In this document: piece by piece, positions 1-11,179 of the stretch
How the letters are laid out: each line of letters starts with the position of its first letter
Position numbering within the stretch: position 1 is the stretch's first letter
Origin: Doris montereyensis
Lineage: Eukaryota > Mollusca > Gastropoda > Nudibranchia > Dorididae
Assembly (NCBI GenBank): GCA_037039925.1
Contig: JAXRKP010001907.1
Location: forward strand, 1-64,000
DNA: 64,000 bases
Reading direction: 5' to 3'
Made by a program: the position numbers and the translations under genes
Notes under the pieces: model-generated
What the model saw: the letters and a program-made list of their open reading frames with translations, nothing else
What the model was told of the DNA's origin: nothing
Database searches by the model: none

Positions 1-1110
1 TTCTAGATCTTGTTATTATTTGTGTTGATGTCATACCAGTTCTAGATCTTGTTATTAATTGTGTTGATGTCATACCAATTCTAGATCTTGTTATTATTTG
101 TGTTGATGTCATACCAATTCTAGATCTTGTTATTATTTGTGTTGATGTCATACCAATTCTAGATCTTTTTACTATTTGTATTGATGTCATACCAATTCTA
201 GATCTTTTTACTATTTGTGTTGATGTCATACCAATTCTAGATCTTTTTACTATTTGTATTGATGTCATACCAATTCTAGATCTTTTTACTATTTGTATTG
301 ATGTCATACTAATTCTAGTTCTTGTTATTATTGTTATTATTTGTGTTGATGTCATACCAGTTCTAGATCTTGTTATTAATTGTGTTGATGTCATACCAAT
401 TCTAGATCTTGTTATTATTTGTGTTGATGTCATACCAATTCTAGATCTTGTTATTATTTGTGTTGATGTCATACCAATTCTAGATCTTTTTACTATTTGT
501 ATTGATGTCATACCAATTCTAGATCTTTTTACTATTTGTATTGATGTCATACCAATTCTAGATCTTTTTACTATTTGTATTGATGTCATACCAATTCTAG
601 ATCTTTTTACTATTTGTATTGATGTCATACCAATTCTAGATCTTGTTATTATTTGTGTTTATGTCATACCAATTCTAGATCTTTTTACTATTTGTATTGA
701 TGTCATACCAATTCTAGATCTTTTTACTATTTGTATTGATGTCATACCAATTCTAGATCTTTTGCTATTTGTATTGATGTCATACCAATTCTAGATCTTG
801 TTACTATTTGTATTGATGTCATACCAATTCTAGATCTTGTTATTATGTGTTGATGTCATACCAATTCTAGATCTTGTTTTTATTTGTATTGATGTCATAC
901 CAATTTTACCAATTCTAGATCTTATTATTTGTGTTGATGTCATACCAATTCTAGATCTTGTTATTATTTGTGTTGATGTCATACCAATTCTAGATCTTTT
1001 TACTATTTTGTATTGATGTCATTCCAATTCTAGATCTTGTTATTATTTGTGTTGATGTCTACCAAATTCTAGATCTTGTTATTATTTGTGTTGATGTCAT
1101 ACAAATTATA
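1..1110. repeat. 39-bp minisatellite (about 28 units)
   Basis: Units start TTCTAGATCTTG and end TTGATGTCATACCAA. Two subtypes (GTTATTATTTGTG and TTTACTATTTGTA cores) occur in blocks, showing segmental amplification. The array runs off the left edge. Confidence 0.95.
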
Positions 1111-1278
1111 GCCTTTGATATTATTGTTGTTATTGTCTGATGCGATTCAAAATTTTGTTATTATTGTCGATCTGAATTTTATTAGTGTTGATGTTATTGT
1201 TCTAGAAATCTCGATTTTTTAGTTTTGTTTTATTGTTCTCCTGCAACAAGTAAAAAAACCTTAGTTAGGGATGTGGGC

Positions 1279-1312
1279 AAATGAAATCAAATCAAATCAA
1301 ATCAAATCAAAT
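1279..1312. repeat. AAATC pentanucleotide run
   Basis: A short CAAAT-type run, the same motif as the tail of the SINE A family elsewhere in the window. No SINE body is seen next to it. Confidence 0.7.
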
Positions 1313-1370
1313 TAAAAAATCTTTTTTCTTGCTTTCGTTATTTCAATCTTTCTTCTATTTTTATGTATGT

Positions 1371-1570
1371 AATAATTCATTTGTTTAGATATTTATTCAT
1401 TTGTTTAGATATTTATTCATTCGTTTAGATATTTATTCATTCGTTTAGATATTTATTCATTTGTTTAGATTTCGTACATCCTGTTTAGATATTTATTCAT
1501 TTGTTTAGATATTTATTCATTTGTTTAGATATTTATTCATTTGTTTAGATATTTATTCATTTGTTTCGTT
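1371..1570. repeat. 20-bp minisatellite
   Basis: About ten copies of a unit containing TTTGTTTAGATATTTAT, with a few TTCG variants and one disrupted unit. Confidence 0.92.
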
Positions 1571-1574
1571 TATT

Positions 1575-4500
1575 CAATAGCTGACATTAATGAGTTGTTG
1601 TGCGTTGCAGCAATGAGTTGTTGCCGCTCTTGCATGTGTGTGGAAGGCAACTTGCCCAGCTGGATCTCACCTGTCAGATGGACGTTGAGTGTAGCAACGG
1701 TGGTCAGTTGTTGTACGACCCAATCTGTAGCTATGTTGGTGAGCCATCAGTGTAGCCAGCAGAGCACTGGTGCTATAATGGTAGGCGCATCAGTCAACGT
1801 TGGTGAGTTGTACAACCCATTGTGATGTGTGAAAGGTAGCTGACATTGGTGAGTTTTGTCTTGAATGTGTAGCTATGCAGTACACATCAACTGACATTGG
1901 TGAGTTGTTGTACAGCCCAAAGTGTCTTATGATGAGATGTGACTGTCTTTGTGTCTGTCTATGTATGCGCTCGTACCTGAGATTGGTGTCTTTTCTGAGG
2001 TGAGAGATAGAATCTAGGAAGAACGAGTTGTTAGATCTTAGAAACGTTGTAGGACATTGGGATGAATACGACCAATGTAGGGTCAAATCTTTCATTAGTT
2101 TTAATTCATTGTCTAGCCTTTAGTCTCATTTTGTACATGCTCGTGTACATCATGGCTTCTTAGGAAATTGTAGATATAGTTAATACGAGTCCATGTCCCA
2201 CAGGTAGACGTGACGTGTTGTGTCCATTTGACCATGTCGTCGGTGTCGTATGAGTTATGCCTCAACTCCGGATTTTTGTAAAATGCGACCTCGCATCGGT
2301 AGCTATGCTAGTTGAATGACATCAGCTGAGACATCAGTGTAGCTATACGGTGAGACATCAATAGCTGACATTGGTGAGTTGTTGTACGGCCCAAGTGTAG
2401 CTATATTGGTGAGACATCAATAGCTGACATTGGTGAGTTGTTGTACGACCCAATGTGTAGAAAACGTACCTAGCAATAATGGTGAGACATCAGTAGCTAA
2501 CATCATATATGAGTTTTTTAATACGACCCAATGTGTTTACTATGTATGGTGATATCAGTAGCTGACATTGGTGAGTTGTTGTACGACTCAATATGTAACT
2601 ATGACATTGTTGCAATGAGATATCAGTGTAGCTGACAGTGGTGAGTTGTTGTACGACCCAATGTGTAGCTAAATCTGTATTTTCATGCATTTTTTATGTT
2701 GGTGAGTTGTTGTATCAGTTGGTGAGACATCATGCAGCTGACATTGGTGAGTTGTTTTACGACCCAAAGTGTAGCTGTGTTGGTGAGACATCAGTAAGCT
2801 GACATTGGTGAGAGTTGTTGTACAACCCAATGTGTAGCTGTGTTGGTGAGACATCAGTAACTGACATTGGTGAGTTGTTGTACGACAATGTGTAGCTATG
2901 CTGGTGAGACATCAGTAGCTGACATTGGTGAGTTGTTGTACGACCCAATGTGTAGCTATCTAGTGAGACATCAGTAGCTGACATTGGTGAGTTGTTGTAC
3001 AACCCAAAGTGTAGCTGTGCTGGTGAGACATCAGTAGCTGACATTGGTGAGTTGTTGTACGACCCAATGTGTAGCTATGCTGGTGAGACATCAGTAACTG
3101 ACATTGGTGAGTTGTTGTACGATCCCATGTGTAGCTATAATGGTGAGACATCAGTAGCTGACATTGGTGAGTTGTTGTACGACCCAAATTGTAGCTATGT
3201 TGGTGACATCAGTAGCTGACATTGGTGAGTTGTTGTACGACCCAATGTGTAGCTATCATGGTGAGACATCAGTAGCTGACATTGGTGAGTTGTTGTACGA
3301 TCCCAATGGTAGCTATGCTGAGACATCAGTAGCTGACATTGGTGAGTTGTTGTATTATCCCATTGCTATTATGCTAGACATCAGTAGCTGACATTGCAAG
3401 TTGTTGTACGACCCAAAGTGTAGCTATCATTGTGAGACATCAGTAACTGACATTGGTGAGTTGTTGTACGGTCCCATTACAGCTATGCTGGGACATCAGT
3501 AACTGACATTGGTGAGTTGTTGTACGACCCAATGTTAGCTATATGTGAGATCAGTTTTAAGCTGACATTGGTTGTAGTTGTTGTATACCCATTGTGTAGC
3601 TCAATGAGTGACATAACTGACATTGGTGAGTTGTTGTATTACCCAAAGTGTAGCTGTGTTGGGACATCAGTAGCTGACATTGGTGAGTTGTTGTACGACC
3701 CATTGTGTAGCTATGCTGGGACATCAGTAACTGACATTGGTGAGTTGTTGTACGACCCAAAGTGTAGCTATGTTGGTGAGACATCAGTAGCTGACATTGG
3801 TGAGTTGTTGTATCCCATTGGTAGCTATGCTGGTGAGACATCAGTAACTGACATTGGTGAGTTGTTGTATCATCAACTGGTAGCTATGTTGGGACATCAG
3901 TAGCTGACATTGGTGAGTTGTTGTACGACCCAAAGGTAGCTATATTGGTGATGAGACATCAGTAGCTGACATTGGTGAGTTGTTGTACGACCCAAAGTGA
4001 TAGCTATGCTGGTGAGACATCAGTAACTGACATTGGTGAGTTGTTGTACGACCCAACTGTAGCTATATTGGTGAGACATCAGTAGTTGACATTGGTGATG
4101 AGATATCAGGTATCCTTTGAAAAAAAGTTATTACGCAGTATGTACCTACACCGTTAGTTGACATCAGTAACTGACATTGTGAGTTGTTGTACGACCCAGT
4201 TGTTGTACTGGTAGCTATGCTGGGACATCAGTAGCTGACATTGGTAGTTGTTGTATGACATAGCTATGTGGTGAGACATCAGTAGCTGACATTGGTGAGT
4301 TGTTGTACGACCCAACTGGTAGCTATGTTGGTGAGACATCAGTAGCTGACATTGGTGAGTTGTTGTACGACCCAACTGTAGCTATGTTGGTGAGACATCA
4401 GTAGCTGACATTGGTGAGTTGTTGTACGACCCAACTGATAGCTATGTTGGTGAGACATCAGTAACTGACATTGGTGAGTTGTTGTACGACCCAACTGTAG

Positions 4501-7075
4501 CTATGCTGGTGAGACATCAGTAGCTGACATTGGTGAGTTGTTGTACGACCCAACTGTAGCTATGCTGGTGAGACATCAGTAGCTGACATTGGTGAGTTGT
4601 TGTACGACCCAACTGATAGCTATGTGGATGAGACATCAGTAGCTGACATTGGTGAGTTGTTGTACGACCCAACTGATAGCTATGCTGGTGAGACATCAGT
4701 AGCTGACATTGGTGAGTTGTTGTACGACCCAAAGTGTAGCTATGTTGATGAGACATCAGTAGCTGACATTGGTGAGTTGATGTACGACCCAACTGATAGC
4801 TATGTTGATGAGACATCAGTAGCTGACATTGGTGAGTTGTTGTACGACCCAACTGTGTAGCTATGCTGGGAGACATCAGTAACTGACATTGGTGAGTTGT
4901 TGTACGACCCAACTGATAGCTATGCTGGTGAGACATCAGTAGCTGACATTGGTGAGTTGTTGTATCCCAACTGGTAGCTATGCTTGGTGACATCAGTAGC
5001 TGACATTGGTGAGTTGTTGTACGACCCAACTGTGTAGCTATATTGATGAGACATCAGTTATTGACATTGGTGAGTTGTTGTACGACCCAACTGTAGCTAT
5101 GTTGATGAGACATCAGTAGCTGACATTGGTGAGTTGTTGTACGACCCAAAGTGTAGCTATGTTGGTGAGACATCAGTAGCTGACATTGGTGAGTTGTTGT
5201 ACGACCCAATGGTAGCTATGTTGGTGAGACATCAGTAGCTGACATTGGTGAGTTGTTGTACGACCCAAAAGGTAGCTATGCTGATGACATCAGTAACTGA
5301 CATTGGTGAGTTGTTGTATCCCAACTGTAGCTATGTTGATGAGACATCAGTAGCTGACATTGGTGAGTTGTTGTACGACCCAAAGGTAGCTATGCTGGTG
5401 AGACATCAGTAGCTGACATTGGTGAGTTGTTGTACGACCCAACATTGTAGCTATGTTGATGAGACATCAGTAGCTGACATTGGTGAGTTGTTGTATCCCA
5501 TCAATATGTAGACATAGCTATGCTGATTTGAAGTTTTTATCTCATCAGTCAGTAACTGACATTGGTGAGTTGTATTATCCCATTGATAGCTATGTTGGGA
5601 CATCAGTAGCTGACATTGGTGAGTTGTTGTATTTTCATGTCTTTAATATGCTATGTGGGACATTGCACTGACATTGGTGAGTTGTTGTACGACCCAATGG
5701 TAGCTATGTTGGTGAGACATCAGTAGCTGACATTGGTGAGTTGTTGTACGACCCAACTGTAGCTATGCTGGTGAGACATCAGTAGCTGACATTGGTGAGT
5801 TGTTGTACGACCCAACTGTAGCTATGTTGGTGAGACATCAGTAGCTGACATTGGTGAGTTGTTGTATTACCCAATGTGTAGCTATGGTGAGACATCAGTA
5901 AGCTGACATTGGTGAGTTGTTGTACGACCCAATGTGTAGCTATGCTGGGAGACATCAGTAGCTGACATTGGTGAGTTGTTGTATCCCAAAGGTAGCTATG
6001 TTGGTGAGACATCAGTAGCTGACATTGGTGAGTTGTTGTACGACCCAAAGTGTAGCTATCATGGTGAGACATCAGTAGCTGACATTGGTGAGTTGTTGTA
6101 CGACCCAAGGTGTAGCTATCATGGTGAGACATCAGTAGCTGACATTGGTGAGTTGTTGTACGACCCAAAGTGTAGCTATCATGGTGAGACATCAGTAGCT
6201 GACATTGGTGAGTTGTTGTACGACCCAAAGTGTAGCTATGGTGAGACATCAGTAGCTGACATTGGTGAGTTGTTGTACGACCCAAAGTGTAGCTATATTG
6301 GTGAGACATCAGTAGCTGACATTGGTGAGTTGTTGTACGACTCAATGTGTAGAAAACTTACTTCATGCAATGCTTCTTAGAAGAAAAATATTTATGCTGG
6401 GACATCAGTAACAGTTTTAATTCATGTACCATACCCACTATAAATAATCATATATTTTGATGTGTTTTTTATATATGTACATTTTCATGTCTTAACTATG
6501 CTGTGGACATTATGTAACTGACATTGGTGAGTTGTTGTACGACCCATTGTGTAGCTATATGGTGAGACATCAGTAGCTGACATTGGTGAGTTGTTGTACG
6601 ACCCAATGTGTAGCTATGTGGTGAGACATCAGTAGCTGACATTGATGAGTTGGTGTATTACCCATTGATATGTAGTTCTGTATTGGTGAGACATCAGTAG
6701 CTGACATTGATGAGTTGTTGTACGACCCAAAGTGTAGTTCTGTATTGGTGAGACATCAGTAGCTGACATTGGTGAGTTGTTGTACGACCCAAAGTGTAGC
6801 TATATTGGTGAGACATCAGTAGTTGACATTGGTGAGTTGTTGGTGAGACCCAAAGTTGTTGTACGCTATATTGGTGAGACATCAGTAGCTGACATTGGTG
6901 AGTTGTTGTACGACCCAAAGTGTAGCTATTGGTGAGAGATCAGTAGCTGACATTGGTGAGTTGTTGTACGACCCAAAGTGTAGCTATCTGGTGAGAGATC
7001 AGTAGTTGACATTGGTGAATTGTTGCGTGACCTCACTGGTGGCTACGCTGTTGAGACCAAACGTTGGAACTGGAC
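1575..7075. repeat. 60-bp minisatellite array (about 90 units)
   Basis: The consensus contains ACATTGGTGAGTTGTTGTAC, then GACCCAA and a variable TGTAGCTATG, then GTGAGACATCAGTAGCT. Runs such as 4561-4860 and 6001-6240 keep an exact 60-base register. The edges (1575-2500 and 6360-6500) are degenerate with single-copy interruptions. Because 60 is divisible by 3, long open frames appear on both strands with 20-residue periods (GRTTTHQCQLLMSHQHSY on minus). Frequent indels break them, so I do not call a protein. Confidence 0.95.
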
Positions 7076-7390
7076 TTAAACGCCTTTCGTGTGGCACTGA
7101 CGACATGTAGCCATCTCATTAGAAAGACATCCATTTTATCTCATTTCTATTCTGAACAATGTAGTCGAGTAAAATTCCGAACGAATGTGAAATAATAAAA
7201 GTGCGCGTATTTTTCTATAATTGTGTCATTACATTTTCTCTCTGTCGTTGCACATTTTCGTGTCTTAGTGGTCAGTTGTTGTATTTGTCTTCTGTCCTAC
7301 CTAGTCCTAGAATGGTGACTATGATCTTCTGTGACTGTTCTATCTCTAGTCTCTCTTGTATCTCGTCTGTTATCTCTATTTTTCTAGTCT
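7076..7390. other. Non-repetitive spacer
   Basis: Unique AT-rich sequence between two minisatellites. I see no gene or RNA in it. Confidence 0.5.
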
Positions 7391-8400
7391 TTCGAATCTA
7401 GAACTCGGCTGTCATCTATATTCTCTATTCTCTCGTTTTCTTGTTTCTTCTATCTCTTTAGTCTCTAGTCTCTAATCTCTAATCTCTAGTCTCTCGCTTT
7501 CTCGTCTTTTCTAACTCTCTAGTCTCTTGTCTCTTGCTTTTTTGTCTCTTCTATCTCTCTGGTCTCTTGTCTCTCGTTTTCTTGTCTCTTCTAATTCTAA
7601 CTCTCTAGTCTCTAGTCTCTAGCCTCTCGTTTTTGTCTCTTCTAAGTCTCTAGTCTCTCGTTTTCTTGTCTCTTCTAACTCTCTAGTCTCTAGCCTCTCG
7701 TTTTCTTGTCTCTTCTAACTCACTAGTCTCTAGTCTCTAGCCTCTCGTTTTCTTGTCTCTTCCAACTCTCTAATCTCTAGTCTCTAGTCTCTCGTTTTCT
7801 TGTCTCTTCTAACTCTCTAGTCTCTAGTCTCTCGTTTTCTTGTCTCTTCTAACTCTCTAGTCTCTAGTCTCTAATCTCTAGTCTTTCGTTTTCTTGTCTC
7901 TTCTAACTCTCTAGTCTCTAATATCTAGTCTCTAGTCTCTCGTTTTCTTGTCTCTTCTAACTCTCTAGTCTCTAGTCTCTAGTCTCTCGTTTTCTTGTCT
8001 CTTGTAACTCTCTAGTCTCTAGTCTCTAGTCTCTCGTTTTCTTATCTCTTCTAACTCTCTAGTCTCTAGTCTCTAGTCTCTCGTTTTCTTGTCTCTTCTA
8101 ACTCTCTAGTCTCTAGTCTCTAGTCTCTCGTTTTCTTGTCTCTTCTAACTATTTAATCTCTAGTCTCTAGTCTCTCGTTTTCTTGTCTCTTCTAACTATC
8201 TAGTCTCTAGTCTCTAGTCTCTCGTTTTCTTGTCTCTTCTAACTATCTAATCTCTAGTCTCTAGTCTCTAGTCTCTCGTTTTCTTGTCTCTTCTAACTAT
8301 CTAATCTCTAGTCTCTCGTTTTCTTGTCTCTTCTAACTCTCTAATCTCTAGTCTCTAGTTTCTCGTTTTCTTGTCTCTTCTATCTCTTTAGTCTCTAGTC
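7390..8400. repeat. CT-rich minisatellite (unit about 40-47 bp, over 20 units)
   Basis: Units combine one to three TCTCTAG blocks with TCGTTTTCTTGTCTCTTCTA. Variation in the number of TCTCTAG blocks gives nested periodicity. Confidence 0.93.
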
Positions 8401-8620
8401 TGACCCCAAAACCTGTTTTAAGTGGTACACCACTGGATTGGCATTAAAACGCTTCGTCGATTCCCAAAAGCAGACTATAGTCACCAGGCAAGGCATAATA
8501 CTGTTAACTAATGTTTAACATGCTTTGCTTCTAACATCAGTGAAAGCATGAAGGGTTGTTAAATGTTCCAGGCTGCCTTTCCCTACTTGACTCATAACCC
8601 CTTCCTCCCCTAACGTATGG
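8401..8620. other. Non-repetitive spacer
   Basis: No open frame or known motif of note. It may be part of an old transposable element next to the SINE that follows. Confidence 0.4.
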
Positions 8621-8870
8621 TATCGATGGTCCAGTAGTTAAGCTGTTTGATTTGGGATTATGAAGTCATGGGTTCCAATCCTGACAACGCTAGGTCTGAT
8701 GTGTTCCTTTGAAAAGGCACATGTCAACATCAACACCCCTGCCCTCCTGTCACCCATTTTGTTCCCTGGTTCCCATAAAAAGTGTCCATTACTTTCTTGC
8801 CACTGTGTAAAATAATGATATTGAAAGTGACTTTGTGAGTTGTTTTTTTTTGCCGAACTGAACTCCTCGG
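8621..8870 (+). mobile_element. tRNA-derived SINE (family D-like)
   Basis: It starts with a tRNA-like A box (GGTCCAGTAGTTAAGCTG) and a B box (GGGTTCCAATCCT) at tRNA spacing, then a body with TTCCTTTGAAAAGGCACATG. The same layout is seen at 28615. Confidence 0.6.
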
Positions 8871-8984
8871 TATGAACCACTTCAACTTCAACTTCAATAA
8901 CAATAACAGTTATAACTTCATCCACTCTGATTTTCAAGATCAAATCTCTGTTGCAAAGGATGATTATGTTTTCATCGATAATTT

Positions 8985-9245
8985 TACCCACATCCATCCA
9001 CGACTAAAGCTGATCTCGAGGAGTTTTGGTAGGATTTTCGGATTGCCCTGAAAACAGCCAACAAAGGATCTTTAACGTGCACAGTGTTTGGCTATGCACA
9101 CGGGACCTCCTTTTTATCGTCCGTCTACCTACCTAGACCTGGGTGGAGGAGGGTAGATTAACTTGAGAAGATTTTTCCACCATCGTAAACTGCGACCTTT
9201 TGGTCAAAACGCCGGCACCCTGCCTCTGAACTAGCGAATCCCCAA
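8985..9245 (-). mobile_element. SINE A copy
   Basis: On the minus strand it runs from a tRNA-like head (GCCGGCGTTTTGACCAAAAG region) through the shared body (GGAGGTCCCGTGTGCA, TTAAAGATCC) to the 3' end near GTGGATGTGGGT. It is one of about a dozen copies in this window and has no TCAAA tail here. Confidence 0.75.
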
Positions 9246-9334
9246 ACTGTCTTGACATATTTTTTCAAAATTTCTAACGTAACTTTATTGCTTGTATAAT
9301 CGCAACAACAAAAACATTGAATTTCTCGAACGAA

Positions 9335-9715
9335 CCGATGGTACGCCGACAGTGACAGTGACAGTGAGACAGGCTGTCGATACCAGTATCGCTGATGGCA
9401 CGCCGACAGTGACAGTGAGACAGGCTGTCGATACCAGTATCGCTGATGGCAAGCCGACAGTGACATTGACAGTGAGGCAGGCTGTCAATACCAGTATCGC
9501 TGATGGCAAGTCGACAGTGACAGTGAGACAGGATGCCGATACCAGTATCGCTGATGACCAGCCGACAGTGACAGTGAGACAGGCTGTCGATACCAGTATC
9601 GCTGATGGCAAGCCGATAGTGACAGTGACAGTGAGACAGGTTATCGATACCAGTATCGCCGATGACCAGCCGACAGTGACAGTGAGACAGGATGCCGATA
9701 CTAGTATCGCTGACG
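9335..9715. repeat. 51/57-bp minisatellite with an internal palindrome (7 units)
   Basis: Units contain GCCGACAGTGACAGTGAGAC and the 14-base palindrome-like CGATACCAGTATCG. Length varies in 6-base steps (an extra GTGACA), so frames stay open; the plus strand has a 161-codon open frame from 9292 with a 17-residue period (DTSIADGKPTVTVRQAV). No homologue is recognised, and other frames are also open. Confidence 0.9.
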
Positions 9716-9954
9716 CCTACATTCATTGTCCAAATGTTCGAATCGAATTATCGGCGAGGCATAGATCTATGATGTAGTAATGGCCTTGAATAAAGACGTA
9801 ATTGTTTGAAATGAGTTCGATACTTGCATGTATTACAATGTACTCCATACTCGTGGTGTGGCAAATCAGCCCCAAACTCAAACTGTGACTGTACGGCAAT
9901 CACACGTAGAGTCCTCATACCTTGTCCACGTCGCCATTACTTCCGCCAAGTCTA

Positions 9955-10440
9955 AAGAGATCTAGCAATCCCATTTCGCCAAGTCTGAAGAGATCTAGCA
10001 ATCCCATTTCGCCAAGTCTGTAGAGAGATCTAGCATTCCCATTTCATGAAGTCTGTAGAGATCTAGCAATCCCATTTCGCCAAGTCTGAAGAGATTAGCA
10101 ATCCCATTTCGCCAAGTCTGAAGAGATCTAGCAATCCCATTTCGCCAAGTCTGAAGAGATCTAGCATTCCCATTTCGCCAAGTCTGGAAGAGATCTAGCA
10201 ATCCCATTTCGCCAAGTCTGTAGAGATCTAGCACTCCCATTTCGCCAAGTCTGAAGAGATCTAGCAATCCCATTTCGCCAAGTCTGAAAAGATCTAGCAA
10301 TCCCATTTCGCCAAGTCTGAAGAGATCTAGCAATCCCATTTCGCCAAGTCTGAAGAGATCTAGCAATCCCATTTCGCCAAGTCTGTAGAGATCTAGCAAT
10401 CCCATTTCGCCAAATCTGAAGAGATCTAGCAATCTCATTT
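9955..10440. repeat. 33-bp minisatellite (about 15 units)
   Basis: The unit contains GAGATCTAGCAATCCCATTT and CGCCAAGTCTG. The 11-codon period leaves a long minus-strand frame (LLDLFRLGEMG repeats) that I regard as an artefact. Confidence 0.93.
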
Positions 10441-10469
10441 CGAGGTCGACAGGGGAGGGAGAGGTAGAC

Positions 10470-10556
10470 AGGCCCTGACTAACTAAGATCGAGCTCAGGC
10501 CTCCTGTGTGGCAGTCAAACGCCCTGTCGACTGAGCTACCGGCGCCCCTCGTAATG
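10470..10556 (-). mobile_element. tRNA-like SINE head or tRNA pseudogene
   Basis: The minus strand shows an A box (TAGCTCAGTCGACAGGGC) but a decayed B box (GAGCTCGATCT). The acceptor stem cannot be closed, so it is not a functional tRNA gene. Confidence 0.5.
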
Positions 10557-10569
10557 TAGTAAGGTACAG

Positions 10570-10825
10570 TTTCTTCAAGGCCCTTAAGGCCTATAGAGCC
10601 GAGCTTATCTCGGTTTCTATAGTTTGAAGCGAAACAACCAGTCTGACGCACTTTTTCTCCCAAGCTAGTGCTTGTACCCATTTGCACCTGGCGTGGAGAG
10701 TGGGAAAATGCGTGTTAAGTGTCTTTCCCAAGAACACAATGTCGGACCTGGCTTTGCTAGGATTCGAACTCGTGGCCTCATGATTCCCCAGTCCAGCAGC
10801 CTAATGTTCGGCCACCGACGCCACA
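10570..10825 (-). mobile_element. SINE B copy
   Basis: The minus strand begins with a tRNA-like head (TGGCCGAACATTAGGCTGC A box, GAGTTCGAATCC B box). The body contains TTGGGAAAGACACTTAACAC, then GGTGCAAATGGGTACAAGC, and ends near the CGAGATAAGCTCGGC stretch. Further copies lie at 54.7, 56.2, 57.4, 59.6 and 63.0 kb. Confidence 0.75.
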
Positions 10826-10977
10826 GTAGTAATGTAGTAACAACTTTTAAATCAATTAAGTTGACTCAGGTTTCGAACATCATTGGAATTTCGGTTGACG
10901 TGTCACCTAAGTAGACGCTTACAGGCCAATGATATTGCCGAATGGACTGGAGAGAAAGTATTGTTGCAACTCAAGCT

Positions 10978-11147
10978 TATTTTTGATGATGATGAGGATG
11001 AGGATGATGATAATGCTGAAAAGGAAGAGGAGAAGGAGGATGACGAGGAGGAATGGGAGGATAATGATGATGATAATGATGATGATGATGATGACGAGGA
11101 GAAGGAGGAGGAGGATGCTGATGATGATGACGAGGAGGAAGCGGAAG

Positions 11148-11179
<32 letters not shown>

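Noticed and set aside
2490..6918. Apparent tandem-repeat proteins (20-residue period, both strands) up to 188 codons
   Set aside because: They follow from a stop-free 60-bp unit; frames are broken often by indels and both strands are equally open, so there is no sign of coding selection.
10470..10556. Functional tRNA gene
   Set aside because: The A box is good but the B box and acceptor stem are decayed; it fits a SINE head or tRNA pseudogene better. The same applies to the heads at 8621, 28615, 35230 and 55340.
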